Assembly (NCBI RefSeq): GCF_000014565.1
Contig: NC_008268.1
Location: forward strand, 4,592,501-4,656,500
Source: Rhodococcus jostii RHA1
Lineage (GTDB): Bacteria > Actinomycetota > Actinomycetes > Mycobacteriales > Mycobacteriaceae
Reading direction: 5' to 3'
Length of the DNA: 64,000 nt
Both the position numbers and the translations under genes were made by a program. How positions within the stretch are numbered: the stretch's first letter is position 1; the number at the start of each line of letters is the position of its first letter. Shown in pieces: positions 1 through 11,588 of the stretch. Under the pieces are notes generated by a model that worked only from the letters and a program-made list of their open reading frames with translations, was not told the origin of the DNA and searched no databases.

Positions 1-2783
<2,783 letters not shown>

Positions 2784-2913
2784 AGAAGCTACGCGTCCAC
2801 TGTGCAGTATCTGAAACAACACACACGTTTCAGAACAGAAGAAAGAAGCACACCCCACCACCCACGGTGATGGGATGTGTCTTCGCTGATGTTCCGTGTG
2901 ACAGTTTCATAGA
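2784..2913 (+). other. 23S-5S internal transcribed spacer
   Basis: A 130-nt spacer separates 23S from 5S rRNA. It contains no tRNA that I can fold. An imperfect inverted repeat runs from about 2845 (GAAGCACACCCCA) to about 2884 (TGGGATGTGTCTTC), consistent with an RNase III processing stem around the 5S precursor. The processing role is inferred from the usual structure of rRNA operons. Confidence 0.7.
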
Positions 2914-3032
2914 GTTACGGCGGCCATAGCGGAGGGGAAACGCCCGGTCCCATTCCGAACCCGGAAGCTAAGCCCTCCAGCGCCGATGGTACTGCACCCG
3001 ACAGGGTGTGGGAGAGTAGGACACCGCCGAAC
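2914..3032 (+). rRNA. rrf: 5S ribosomal RNA
   Basis: A 119-nt sequence of typical 5S length. The 5' end GTTACGGCGG pairs with the 3' end CCGCCGAAC to form helix I. The conserved CCGAACCCGGAAGCTAAGC core lies at about 2956-2974 and the GGGAGAGTAGG loop E/helix IV region at about 3010-3020. It follows the 23S gene directly, as in a standard rRNA operon, and is followed within 10 nt by a strong terminator. Confidence 0.98.
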
Positions 3033-3040
3033 ATCCGTTA

Positions 3041-3075
3041 CCGAAAGCCCCCCAACCTTGTTGGGGGGCTTTCGG
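3041..3075 (+). terminator. rRNA operon terminator
   Basis: A perfect 15-bp stem (3041-3055 pairs with 3061-3075) closes a 5-nt CCTTG loop, 8 nt after 5S rRNA. Six consecutive G:C pairs make it very stable. No U tract follows, which is common in high-GC actinobacteria. Confidence 0.92.
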
Positions 3076-3246
3076 CATTCCCGGGGACATTCGCCGACCG
3101 CTATTTGATAACGCTGCGGTAACGTCCCCCCGGTTCCCCTATGGCGGATCGTTCGCCTGCGTAACGTGGCCCGGGCAGATCCGTTGGGATCGTGCCGTGC
3201 GGTGCGCGTCCTCCCGGATCACCCGAGGTGACGAAGGGAATCTGTG
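3076..3246 (+). promoter_or_regulatory. Leader region of the ehu operon
   Basis: A 170-nt non-coding stretch between the rRNA terminator and the first ABC-transporter gene. It must contain the promoter of the importer operon. I see a short direct repeat, GATAACG / GGTAACG, near 3107-3124, but no convincing -35/-10 pair or known riboswitch. The ribosome-binding site AAGGGA lies at 3234-3239. Confidence 0.4.
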
Positions 3247-4143
3247 GTGACGAGCACGATGTCGAAACAACGTCCGGCAGTCAGGGCGGCTGTCGCCTTC
3301 GCAGGCATGATGGTGGCCGCCGGCTCCCTGGCGGGGTGCACGAAGACCGACACGACCAGCGGCGGATCACTCCTCCAGCAGCTGCAGGACAGCGGAACGG
3401 TGACCGTCGGCTTCGCCGGCGAGGCCCCGTACAGCTTCGAGCAGGACGGCCAGCTGACCGGCGCCACCGTGGCCCTGCACCGCGAGATCTTCAAGAACCT
3501 GGGCATCGACAACGTCGAGGGCGTGAGTACCGACTTCGGAGCGCTCATTCCCGGACTGCAGGCCCGTCGCTTCGACGTCGTCAGCGCCGGCATGTCGATC
3601 CTGCCGCAGCGGTGCGAGCAGGCAGCGTTCAGTGAACCGGAGTTCAATTACACGACCGCGCTGATGGTGCCCAAGGGTAATCCCGCGAAGCTCACCGATA
3701 TGCAGTCGGTGCAGCAGAGCGGGGTGCGGATGGCCGCGATGACCGGGGCGATCGAATCAGACTACGCGCAGCAACTCGGGATCGATGCGATGCAGGTGGC
3801 GTCGCCGCAGGACGGAATGGACGCCGTCGCCAACGGGCGCGCGGATGTCTTTGCGCTCACCGGAATCTCACTGAACTGGCTGGCGCAGAACAACCCGCAG
3901 GCCCCGGTGGAGGTGACGAACTCGTTCGTCGCCGAGATCGACGGGGTACCCCAGGTCGGTGCCGGGGGCACGGTCTTCCGCAAGGAAGACACCGAGTTGC
4001 GAGACGCCTACAACGCCGAGCTGGCCAAGATCACCTCCGACAAGGACAAGTACCTGTCCATCGTCGGACCGTTCGGATTCACCGCGGAGGAACTGCCCGA
4101 TCCGAACCTGACCACCGCCAAACTCTGCGGCGGGGCCGGCTGA
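3247..4143 (+). CDS. ehuB: EhuB-like substrate-binding lipoprotein of an ectoine/hydroxyectoine-type ABC importer
   Basis: A family-3 periplasmic binding protein that would capture a polar amino acid or, by family resemblance, ectoine/hydroxyectoine outside the membrane. A hydrophobic signal segment ends in the lipobox LAGC with acceptor Cys31, so it should be a lipoprotein. The stretch containing FGALIPGLQARRFDVVSAGM and the following PQRCEQAAFSEP is very like EhuB proteins and unlike glutamate or glutamine binders. AAGGGA at 3234-3239 is 7 nt before GTG 3247; GTG 3244 and ATG 3259 are alternatives. It leads an operon with two permeases and one ATPase. Substrate assignment is by similarity only. 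Confidence 0.8.
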   Translation: MTSTMSKQRPAVRAAVAFAGMMVAAGSLAGCTKTDTTSGGSLLQQLQDSGTVTVGFAGEAPYSFEQDGQLTGATVALHREIFKNLGIDNVEGVSTDFGALIPGLQARRFDVVSAGMSILPQRCEQAAFSEPEFNYTTALMVPKGNPAKLTDMQSVQQSGVRMAAMTGAIESDYAQQLGIDAMQVASPQDGMDAVANGRADVFALTGISLNWLAQNNPQAPVEVTNSFVAEIDGVPQVGAGGTVFRKEDTELRDAYNAELAKITSDKDKYLSIVGPFGFTAEELPDPNLTTAKLCGGAG

Positions 4144-4165
4144 TCGTCGTAGAGGTCTGCTGCCT

Positions 4166-4897
4166 GTGAAGGAAAACATCGATGCCTTCCTCGATGCGTG
4201 GCCGAGCATCCAGGAAGGCATCGTCGTCACGCTCCAACTGACTGCGGGAGGCGCCCTCCTCGCGTTCGTCCTCGCGCTCGCGCTCGGACTGGCTGCGCGT
4301 GCGCACAACATCGTGATCAGGGGATCGGCGCGCGCGTTCATCGAATTCTTCCGGGGTACTTCGCTGTTGGTGCAGCTGTTCTGGTTGTTCTACGTGGTTC
4401 CGTTGTTCGGCTACCTCCTCGACCCGGTGCTTTGCGGGATCCTCGCGCTCGGGCTGAACTACGGCGCCTACGGAGCCGAGGTGGTGCGGGGCGCGATCAA
4501 CTCGGTGCCGCAGTCGCAATGGGAGGCGGCGACAGCCCTGGACTTCAGTCACTGGCAGCGGTTGCGCCGGGTGGTCTTCCCGCAGGCCTGGGCGGAGATG
4601 ATTCCTCCGTTGACCAATCTCCTGATCCAACTCCTCAAGGGCACGGCGCTCGCGAGCTATATCCTTCTGCAGGACTTGACCTTCGAGATCGACCAACTCC
4701 GGCAGACGACCGGAAACACGCTCTTCGCCTTCGGCGTCGGGCTCGTCATCTACTTCGTCATCGGCTACGTGCTGACACTGGTGATGAACGCGCTTGAGGT
4801 GCGGGCGAAGAATCGCCTCGGCACAGGTCCGTCCCTGCGTGAGATCTTCAGCCTCGCACCCTCCGATCCACGGGGACTGGAGGCGGCGAAGCAATGA
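4166..4897 (+). CDS. ehuC: EhuC-like ABC transporter permease
   Basis: Inner-membrane permease of the polar-amino-acid (His/Glu/Gln) class, 243 residues. Several hydrophobic helices are visible, and the cytoplasmic EAA loop that contacts the ATPase reads EAATALDFSHWQRLRRVVFP at about residues 118-137. GTG start, 22 nt after the binding-protein gene. The end overlaps the next permease by ATGA. Two different permeases encoded side by side imply a heterodimeric channel, as in Ehu systems. Confidence 0.82.
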   Translation: MKENIDAFLDAWPSIQEGIVVTLQLTAGGALLAFVLALALGLAARAHNIVIRGSARAFIEFFRGTSLLVQLFWLFYVVPLFGYLLDPVLCGILALGLNYGAYGAEVVRGAINSVPQSQWEAATALDFSHWQRLRRVVFPQAWAEMIPPLTNLLIQLLKGTALASYILLQDLTFEIDQLRQTTGNTLFAFGVGLVIYFVIGYVLTLVMNALEVRAKNRLGTGPSLREIFSLAPSDPRGLEAAKQ

Positions 4898-5538
4898 GCG
4901 TCCAGTGGAGTTGGGATCGAGCGTTCGAGGCACTGCCCGTGCTGCTCGAGGGTTTCAAGATCACCCTCATCGCTACCGTTCTCGGGTTCCTGATCTCCGT
5001 CGTTCTCGGTCTCGTCATCGCATTGATCCGGCAGGCGGCGCCGCGGTGGGTGAGTGTCCCGGTCCGCGCCGTCAGCGAGTTCATCCGGCTGACCCCGCTC
5101 GTCGTGCAACTGCTGTTCGTGTACTACACGTTCACGGGACTGTCGCCGCTGCAGATCGGTGTCGTCGTACTCGGAATCCACTATTCGACATACATGGCCG
5201 AGGTGTACCGGGCGGGTATTGAAGCGGTGCCCGTCGGCCAGTGGGAGGCGGCGCGGGCGTTGTCCATCGCGCCCACCCGGACGTGGCGTGCGATCATCCT
5301 GCCGCAGGCCATCCGGCGCGTCGTCCCGGCGCTGGGCAACTACGCGGTGTCGATGTTCAAAGACACCCCGTTCCTGTTCGCCATCACGGTGGTGGAGATG
5401 GTGACGGCCGCGCAGCAGTTCGGCGCCCGGCATTTCCAGTACCTCGAACCGTTGACGCTGGCGGGTGTGATCTTCCTGGTCGCCAGCTACCCGACGTCCC
5501 TGCTCATACGGCGATTGGAGAGACGTCTTGCCCGATGA
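4894..5538 (+). CDS. ehuD: EhuD-like ABC transporter permease
   Basis: Second inner-membrane permease of the importer, 214 residues, same class as the upstream gene. The EAA loop reads EAARALSIAPTRTWRAIILP at about residues 118-137. It starts inside the stop of the previous gene (ATGA) and its end overlaps the ATPase gene by 11 nt, so the three cytoplasmic and membrane components are probably translationally coupled. Confidence 0.82.
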   Translation: MSVQWSWDRAFEALPVLLEGFKITLIATVLGFLISVVLGLVIALIRQAAPRWVSVPVRAVSEFIRLTPLVVQLLFVYYTFTGLSPLQIGVVVLGIHYSTYMAEVYRAGIEAVPVGQWEAARALSIAPTRTWRAIILPQAIRRVVPALGNYAVSMFKDTPFLFAITVVEMVTAAQQFGARHFQYLEPLTLAGVIFLVASYPTSLLIRRLERRLAR

Positions 5539-6319
5539 CGCGAGCGCAGCAACCCCGATGATCCGATTCGACGATGTCGTGAAGCAGTTCGGCGACCACG
5601 TCGTGCTCGACCACCTGGACTTCCAGGTCGCGCGCGGTGACCGGGTGACCCTGATCGGTCCGAGTGGATCGGGGAAGACGACCATCCTGCGGCTACTGAT
5701 GACCCTCGAGAAGGTGAACGAGGGCGTCATCTGGGTGGACGGGGTACCGCTGACGCACGAGGAGAAGGGAAGCAAACTCGTGCCGGCGTCGGAGAAGTAC
5801 GTGCGCCGGATACGACGCCGGATCGGCATGGTCTTCCAGCAGTTCAACCTGTTCCCCAACATGAACGTGATCGAGAACATCACCGAAGCGCCGATCCACG
5901 TGCTCGGTCTGGACAAGGCCGCGGCCGTGACGAGGGCACGCGAGTTGCTCGAGACGGTCGGTCTGTCGGACAAGGAGACCGCGCACCCGACGCAACTGTC
6001 CGGTGGCCAGCAGCAGCGGGTCGCGATCGCGAGAGCACTCGCCATGGACCCCGACATTCTGCTGCTCGACGAGGTCACGTCGGCGCTGGATCCGGAGTTG
6101 GTGGCGGACGTCCTCGACGTGCTGAGGAACGTCGCGCGCACCACCGACATCACGATGCTGATCGTCACGCACGAGATGCAGTTCGCGCGGGACGTGTCGA
6201 ACCGGGTGATGATGTTCGACGCCGGGCGGGTCGTGGAAGAAGGCGACCCGGCGACGATCTTCACCGCGCCGAAGAACGAGCGCACCAAGACCTTCCTGAA
6301 GGCCGTATTGGCCGAATGA
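5528..6319 (+). CDS. ehuA: EhuA-like ABC transporter ATP-binding subunit
   Basis: Cytoplasmic ATPase that would power uptake. Walker A is GPSGSGKT at about residues 42-49, the signature is LSGGQQQRVAIARAL, Walker B is ILLLDEVTSALDPE, and the switch histidine follows in IVTHEM. Length (263 residues with the TTG start) is normal for the polar amino acid family. ATG at 5558 is a possible shorter start that would remove the overlap with the permease. Last gene of the four-gene operon. Confidence 0.88.
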   Translation: MPDDASAATPMIRFDDVVKQFGDHVVLDHLDFQVARGDRVTLIGPSGSGKTTILRLLMTLEKVNEGVIWVDGVPLTHEEKGSKLVPASEKYVRRIRRRIGMVFQQFNLFPNMNVIENITEAPIHVLGLDKAAAVTRARELLETVGLSDKETAHPTQLSGGQQQRVAIARALAMDPDILLLDEVTSALDPELVADVLDVLRNVARTTDITMLIVTHEMQFARDVSNRVMMFDAGRVVEEGDPATIFTAPKNERTKTFLKAVLAE

Positions 6320-6326
6320 TTCCCGG

Positions 6327-7331
6327 CTAGCTCGAACTGGTCGCGAGTTCCGTCTCCTCGGTGGCGGCGCGTCGGGCCAGCCGGCCCGCCATCCACGCGC
6401 ACACCAGCAACTGCAGTTGGTGGAACAGCATGAGCGGCAGGACGATCAGGCCGATCGGCTGGCTCGCGAACAGGACGGTGGCCATCGGAAGCCCGGTGGC
6501 GAGGCTCTTCTTCGACCCGCAGAACGTGATCGTGATCTGGTCGGCCCGGTCGAAGCCGAGTCGCTTCGACCCGAACCACGTGACGGACAGGACCACGCCG
6601 AGCAGCACCGCGCACACCGCGAGCAGAGCCAGGAGCCGGCCGACGGACAGTGTGCCCCAGATGCCCTCGTTCATTCCCTCACTGAATGCGACGTAGACGA
6701 CCAGCAGGATCGATCCCCGGTCGACGAGCTTGAGCGGTGCGCCGTGCTTCTTCACCCAGGGACCGATCCACCGTCGCACCGCCTGGCCGGCGATGAACGG
6801 GAGCAGGAGCATGACGAGAATGCCGATCGTGGAGGACGCGTCGAATCCTGCCCCCTCGCTCGTCATCAGCAATGCCACGAGGAGTGGTGTCACGAAGATG
6901 CCGAGGATGTTGGAGAACGAGGCGCTGACGATGGCGCCGGGCACGTTGCCCCGGGCGATCGACACGAAGGCGATCGACGACTGGACGGTCGACGGCAGCA
7001 GGCAGACGTAGAGGAGGCCCAGGTACAGCGGTTGGGTCAGGATCGTCGGAACCAGCACGCGCGCAGCGATTCCGAGTAGCGGGAAGATCACGAACGTCGC
7101 CGCGAGGATGGTGACGTGCAGACGCCAGTGACGCAGGCCGTGCAGCGCCTCCTGCGTGGACAGTCGGGCGCCGTAGAGGAAGAACAGAATTCCGACGGCA
7201 ACCTTCGTGGCCCACGTGAACGCGGTCAGGGCCGTGCCGTCCGCGGGGATCAGGCTGGCGATCCCGACGGTGATCAGGATGCCGAGAATGAACGGATCGA
7301 GTCTTCTGAGCAGCGGGATCTTCGTCAGCAT
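6327..7331 (-). CDS. Bile acid:sodium symporter (BASS) family membrane protein, YfeH-like
   Basis: A 334-residue protein with about ten hydrophobic segments, of the YfeH/SLC10A7 branch of the BASS superfamily. Family-typical parts are the LLPSTVQSSIAFVSIARGN segment in the middle and TFCGSKKSLATGLP toward the C-terminus. Members move organic anions or, for the SLC10A7 branch, have poorly defined roles, so the substrate is unknown. It ends 7 nt from the convergent ATPase gene and is divergent from a LysR gene 80 bp away, which may control it. Confidence 0.8.
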   Translation of the reverse strand: MLTKIPLLRRLDPFILGILITVGIASLIPADGTALTAFTWATKVAVGILFFLYGARLSTQEALHGLRHWRLHVTILAATFVIFPLLGIAARVLVPTILTQPLYLGLLYVCLLPSTVQSSIAFVSIARGNVPGAIVSASFSNILGIFVTPLLVALLMTSEGAGFDASSTIGILVMLLLPFIAGQAVRRWIGPWVKKHGAPLKLVDRGSILLVVYVAFSEGMNEGIWGTLSVGRLLALLAVCAVLLGVVLSVTWFGSKRLGFDRADQITITFCGSKKSLATGLPMATVLFASQPIGLIVLPLMLFHQLQLLVCAWMAGRLARRAATEETELATSSS

Positions 7332-7411
7332 GGTTCGACCGTAAGGAATGCGCGGATATTTCGAAAGACGATAGTCGCGTTTACTGTAATGCCGAACCGT
7401 GATAACAATGG
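7332..7411. promoter_or_regulatory. Divergent promoter region between BASS and LysR genes
   Basis: An 80-bp AT-richer gap between divergent genes, the usual place for a LysR regulator to bind its own and its target promoter. I cannot single out one T-N11-A box with confidence. Confidence 0.35.
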
Positions 7412-8275
7412 GTGATGTTCGATCCCGTTCATCTGCGGAGCTTTCTCGCGGTCGCGCGCACCCGCAGTTTCACCGCCGCGGCCCGGCGACTGAACCTGCG
7501 GCAGTCGACGGTCAGCCAGCACGTGGGAAAGCTGGAACTGGCCGCCGGGCGCCGCCTGTTTCTGCGGGACACGCATTCGGTCGATTTGACCGCGGACGGC
7601 TCGGTGATGGTGGGTTTCGCGACGTCGATACTCGAGCGGCACTCGGACGCCGAGCGCTACTTCACCCAATCCGGTGTGCGGGGACGCGTCCGGTTCGGGG
7701 CGTCCGAAGATCTGGTTCTGCACGAGCTACCTCATATTCTGGGCGAGTTCCGCCGCAGCCATCCGCTCGTCGATCTCGAACTCACGGTGGCGTTGAGCGA
7801 AGTGTTGTTCCGGCAACTGCACGAAGGCCGGCTGGACCTGGTCTTCGGGAAGCGTCGCAGAGGAGACCGGCACGGCGAACTGGTGTGGTCCGACCGGTTG
7901 GCGTTCTTCGCGGCCCCCGACTTCGTTCCGGATACCGAGGGGCCGGTGCCGCTGGTGACGTATCCGCCGCCGTCGATCACGAGGGAAGCGGCGCTCGACG
8001 TCCTGGAGAAATCCGGGCGCGGCGCGCGGGTGGCCTGTGTGACGGACAGTTTGAACGGGTTGCGGGCCGCGTGTCTTGCGGGTCTCGGTGTCGTGTTCCA
8101 TGCGGAGACGCTGCCGCCCGCGGGACTGGCGCCGGTGCGGATGCGCTCGTGCGACGAGTGGGGGCCCGCCGTCGACGTCGAATTCGTGCTGGAGGCCCGC
8201 CGGAGTGTTCTCAGCGAACCGGAGCAGGCGCTGCGCGCCGCCATCCTCGAGAACGCGGATCGACTGCGCGCGTGA
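7412..8275 (+). CDS. LysR-family transcriptional regulator
   Basis: 287 residues, normal for the family. The N-terminal winged helix-turn-helix contains SFTAAARRLNLRQSTVSQHV at about residues 19-38, followed by a substrate-binding-like effector domain. GTG at 7412 or ATG at 7415 may be the start. Divergent orientation to the BASS-family gene suggests that gene is its target. The effector is unknown. Transcription meets the convergent permease gene at a shared hairpin. Confidence 0.88.
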   Translation: MMFDPVHLRSFLAVARTRSFTAAARRLNLRQSTVSQHVGKLELAAGRRLFLRDTHSVDLTADGSVMVGFATSILERHSDAERYFTQSGVRGRVRFGASEDLVLHELPHILGEFRRSHPLVDLELTVALSEVLFRQLHEGRLDLVFGKRRRGDRHGELVWSDRLAFFAAPDFVPDTEGPVPLVTYPPPSITREAALDVLEKSGRGARVACVTDSLNGLRAACLAGLGVVFHAETLPPAGLAPVRMRSCDEWGPAVDVEFVLEARRSVLSEPEQALRAAILENADRLRA

Positions 8276-8302
8276 CCTCGGCGGGAAACCGCCCCGCCGA
8301 GG
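8276..8302. terminator. Bidirectional terminator between LysR gene and permease gene
   Basis: A perfect 10-bp stem CCTCGGCGGG / CCCGCCGAGG (8276-8285 with 8293-8302) with a 7-nt loop lies between two convergent genes and begins at the LysR stop codon region. Confidence 0.75.
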
Positions 8303-8313
8303 CCGTCGAACTG

Positions 8314-9888
8314 TCAGAAGATGAGCACCGACAGCGCGGTGGACAGCACCAGGCCGGACACCACGGGCACGAAACACTTCCTGGCGAGTTCGAGGACGGG
8401 CACACGGGCGAAGCCGGCCACCGCGATCAACGACGACCAGGCGACGAGCGTTCCACCGCCGGACCAGATGTTCCCCATCTGACCGATCGCCGCCAGGGTT
8501 GCGGGGTCCATCCCGACGGCAGGCCCGAGCGCGCCCGCGAGTGAACCGGTGAGCGGCAGCCCGGTGAATCCGGAGCCCTCGAGGCCCGCGATCATGCCGA
8601 TGGCGAGAATGCCGAACGACGTGACGAACGCGTTCTGCGGCAGGTGGGACTGCGCGGCGTTGACCAGGTCGAAGAGCAGCGTCGGACCGGTCGCGTCCGC
8701 GGGAAGCCCGAGAATGGCGGCGGAGAAGTCACCGTTGCCGATGAAGAAGAATCCGGCGATCGGGATCACGATGCCCATGGCCTTGAATGCGAAGACCAGG
8801 CCGTCGATCAGGTGCTCGGACGTCGTCTCGAGGAAGCCCTTCTTGTCGTTGGTCGCGGCCGCGGCGAACAGGATGAGCGCGGCGATGCCGCCGACCATCG
8901 CCGCCGCGTCGCCGCCCTTGAGGTCGGGCACCAGGTCGGTGAACTTGCCGACCATGAGGTAGACGATGAACGCCAGATACGCCGTGGGCACGAGTACTGC
9001 GAAAGTCTTTGCGGCGCGGATGCTCTTGAACGTGTCGTCGATGACCTGCCGCGCGGAGGCCGTGACGGGTTCGGCGAGGACCGCCGTCGACGTCGGGGGA
9101 GTGGCACTCGTCGCCGCTGCGGCCGGTGTGCGATTGATCGCGGCGCCGCCGGTGGGGGTCGCACCGCCGTCGGGGGCGTCGCCGCCGGGCTTGCCGAAGT
9201 CGCTCTCCGCGCGTGACTCCCAGTCGGTGAGCAGTTCCGGCGCGGGGCGGCGCATGTGCCTGCGCTGCGTGAAGTAGGCGATGAGGAGTGCGGTGAGACC
9301 GACGATCAGGGACATCACCAGGGCGCGGTCCGCGACGACGTCCGGATCGACTCCTGCCGACTTCGCCGACAGGCCCGGCGCCACCTTGATGATGTAGTCG
9401 GACGACAGCGCCATGCCCTGTCCGCAGATCGCGATCGCCATGCCGACCGCCATCGGGGGAAGGCCGGCGCGGATGGCGACGGGGATGAGGACGGCTCCGA
9501 TCAACGGAACCGCAGGGGTGGGCCAGAAGAACAGCGAGATCGTGTAGGTGACGACGGCCAGGACGATGAAGCTGCTGGTGCCGCCGCGCATGACGCGCCG
9601 GAACGGGGCGACCATCAACCGGTCGGCCCCCATCTGCCGGAGTGCGCCGAGCATCGCCGTCACCAGCGAGATGATGAGGAAGATGTTGAACAGCTCGCGG
9701 GCGGCGACGAGGCTCGCATTGAAAATCGACGCGAGGCCGGTGACGAGGCTGTCGGAGAACACGAAGGCGGTCAGGAACGTGCCGATGACGGCGGGGACGA
9801 CGATGTTCTTCCGCATGAGCATCGTCCCGAGGATGACGATGATTCCTCCGAGATACACCCAATGTGCGGCGGTGATACTTACATCCAC
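8314..9888 (-). CDS. Ion-transporter-superfamily permease (GntP/DcuC-like), substrate unknown
   Basis: 524 residues with about twelve hydrophobic helices in two halves, separated by a long hydrophilic Ala/Pro/Thr-rich linker at about residues 215-280. The re-entrant-like AICGQGMALSSDYIIKVAPG in the first half and IGQMGNIWSGGGTLVAW in the second half resemble carboxylate transporters of the ion transporter superfamily. GTG start at 9888 is preceded by AAGGGG. No substrate can be given; a carboxylate is a guess from fold. It is divergent from the MFS gene at 10188 and shares a regulatory region with it. Confidence 0.6.
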   Translation of the reverse strand: MDVSITAAHWVYLGGIIVILGTMLMRKNIVVPAVIGTFLTAFVFSDSLVTGLASIFNASLVAARELFNIFLIISLVTAMLGALRQMGADRLMVAPFRRVMRGGTSSFIVLAVVTYTISLFFWPTPAVPLIGAVLIPVAIRAGLPPMAVGMAIAICGQGMALSSDYIIKVAPGLSAKSAGVDPDVVADRALVMSLIVGLTALLIAYFTQRRHMRRPAPELLTDWESRAESDFGKPGGDAPDGGATPTGGAAINRTPAAAATSATPPTSTAVLAEPVTASARQVIDDTFKSIRAAKTFAVLVPTAYLAFIVYLMVGKFTDLVPDLKGGDAAAMVGGIAALILFAAAATNDKKGFLETTSEHLIDGLVFAFKAMGIVIPIAGFFFIGNGDFSAAILGLPADATGPTLLFDLVNAAQSHLPQNAFVTSFGILAIGMIAGLEGSGFTGLPLTGSLAGALGPAVGMDPATLAAIGQMGNIWSGGGTLVAWSSLIAVAGFARVPVLELARKCFVPVVSGLVLSTALSVLIF

Positions 9889-10187
9889 GGTGCGCCCCTT
9901 CGAAATAGGTACAGACTAGTGGCACTAGTCACAGTGCAGTGATACTGCGCGGGGCGTTTTCCAGGGTCAACGTCCAGAGTGCACATCGATAACCAGCGTA
10001 TTTGTGCATTGTGCCCGGCATTTTTCGCCGGGATTGCTTGTTGTCACGCGCAAGTAAAGGAATGCTCGGCAGAACCCGTTTCACGGAATCCTGTGTTCAT
10101 AATCAGGCTTGCCTAACCAAATGTGGCGAGCGGGGTGCGGCAGGGGTTTCCGGCGAGAACGGGCATCGCCGGAACGCGAATTCTCGG
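9889..10187. promoter_or_regulatory. 299-bp divergent control region with stacked palindromes
   Basis: This region separates the permease gene (minus) from the MFS gene (plus). It holds a 17-bp palindrome at 9914-9930 (GACTAGTG, one central base, CACTAGTC) and GCAGT-GAT-ACTGC at 9936-9948. AGTGCA boxes occur at 9933 and 9978. An inverted pair TGCACA/TGTGCA spans about 9980-10008. A CCCGGC/GCCGGG hairpin lies at 10014-10032. The upstream extension of the MFS reading frame through here lacks coding character. The palindromes look like operators; the proteins that bind them are not known. Confidence 0.6.
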
Positions 10188-11585
10188 ATGAAAGTGGACT
10201 CTATGAACACGGCGGTCGGTCAGGCTCAGAGTGCAACCGCGGGTGACGAACTCGGACCCGGCACGTCGCCCGCGCTGGCGGCGCTGCTCGCCGGAACGTT
10301 CGTCGGCACGGTCAGCAACAACATCGTCAACGTTCCGTTGAACGCGATCCTCACCGACTTCGACGCCGGTCTCGGCAGCGGCATCTTCGTCGTCGTCGGA
10401 TTTCTCCTCACCTTCGCGGCGACGATGCCGCTGGCCGGGTGGATCGGAGACCGGTTCGGGCGCAGGCGCGTGTACTGCGCGGCCCTACTGGGAACCGCGG
10501 TCTGTTCGCTCGGCGCGGCGCTCGCACCGTCCCTGCCCGTGCTCGTGATCTGGCGGTCGCTCGGCGGGATCGCCGCGGCCGCGTTCGCGCCCGCGGTCAT
10601 GGGCCTGATCGCGTGGCTGTTCGGGCCCCCACGGCGGGCGCGCGCCGTCGGCGCCTGGGCTGCGGTGAACGGGATCGGGCAGGCCGTGGGCCCGTCCATG
10701 GGCGGAATCGTCAGCGACTGGTGGGGCTGGCGGTGGGCGTTCGTGCCATTGGTGCCGGTCGCCCTGATCGGGTTCGCCGCAACCCTCCGCTACATCCCGC
10801 GCTACCCCGGCAAGAAGATGCGACTCGACGTGATCGGAGCGTCCACCGTCACGCTCGGCGCCGTCCTGCTGATCCTCGGCCTCACGACCGTCTCGATGGA
10901 GCAGGTGCCCGCCTGGGTCAGCATCGCGACCATCGGCGGCGGAGTCGTCGTCACGGCCGGGTTCGTGCTCCACTGCCGGCGGGCGGCGAACCCGTTCGTG
11001 CCCATCGACCTGGTGATCGAATCGCGGTTCCTGCGCAGTGCGCTCGCTGCCTTCACCCAGATGTTCGCGCTGGGGGCCCTGCTGCTCGCGCTTCCGCTCT
11101 ACCTGACGGGCTCGGGCAGTTCGACCACACAGGCGGGGCTGATGCTCTTCGTGCTACCGGTCGTCATGACATGCGTGGCACCCGTCGTCGGGCGTCTCGT
11201 CGACAGGATCGGGGCCCGGGTGGTGATGCGAACCGGGCTGGCCGTCTTGATCAGTAGTCAAGTGGCACTGGCGATCACGTTGTCCGCGGACGTCCGGAAC
11301 CCGGTCGCCGTCGGCGCCGTGCTCCTCGTCGCCGGAGTGGGGATCGGCATGGTCCAGACACCCGCCGCGGCCGGTTCGACCCGATCGCCCGCCGGGGCCG
11401 TCGGAACCGGCCTGGGACTGTTCAACCTCATCCGCTTCGGCGGCTCGGCCGTGGGCGCCGCCTGGGTGGGCGTGGCCGCACACCTGTCGGCCGATCCGTA
11501 CGGACTGCTGTTCGCAGTGGCGGCACTCGTCGTGCTCGCCGGATTGGCCGGGACGTTCGCCGGCGAGAACCCGGTGGCCGGCTGA
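10188..11585 (+). CDS. MFS drug:H+ antiporter-type transporter (DHA2-like)
   Basis: About 465 residues with 12-14 hydrophobic helices. Motif A appears as GWIGDRFGRRRVY between helices 2 and 3, and the antiporter motif C as GQAVGPSMGGIVSD in helix 5, which points to proton-driven export. ATG 10188 is chosen because the longer frame back to 10002 crosses the operator region; ATG 10203 is equally possible. The gene converges on pucR with only 3 bp between stops. Location next to the HDO operon suggests export or uptake of a related compound, which is inference. Confidence 0.8.
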   Translation: MKVDSMNTAVGQAQSATAGDELGPGTSPALAALLAGTFVGTVSNNIVNVPLNAILTDFDAGLGSGIFVVVGFLLTFAATMPLAGWIGDRFGRRRVYCAALLGTAVCSLGAALAPSLPVLVIWRSLGGIAAAAFAPAVMGLIAWLFGPPRRARAVGAWAAVNGIGQAVGPSMGGIVSDWWGWRWAFVPLVPVALIGFAATLRYIPRYPGKKMRLDVIGASTVTLGAVLLILGLTTVSMEQVPAWVSIATIGGGVVVTAGFVLHCRRAANPFVPIDLVIESRFLRSALAAFTQMFALGALLLALPLYLTGSGSSTTQAGLMLFVLPVVMTCVAPVVGRLVDRIGARVVMRTGLAVLISSQVALAITLSADVRNPVAVGAVLLVAGVGIGMVQTPAAAGSTRSPAGAVGTGLGLFNLIRFGGSAVGAAWVGVAAHLSADPYGLLFAVAALVVLAGLAGTFAGENPVAG

Positions 11586-11588
11586 GGA

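Noticed and set aside
4765..6615. 616-codon minus-strand frame opposite the ehu genes
   Set aside because: High-GC antisense shadow; Arg/Ser/Pro-rich with no domain, while the plus strand has clear ABC-transporter motifs.
10002..10187. N-terminal extension of the MFS protein
   Set aside because: It crosses the palindromic control region and a hairpin; the hydrophilic, Cys/Arg-rich extension is not family-like.
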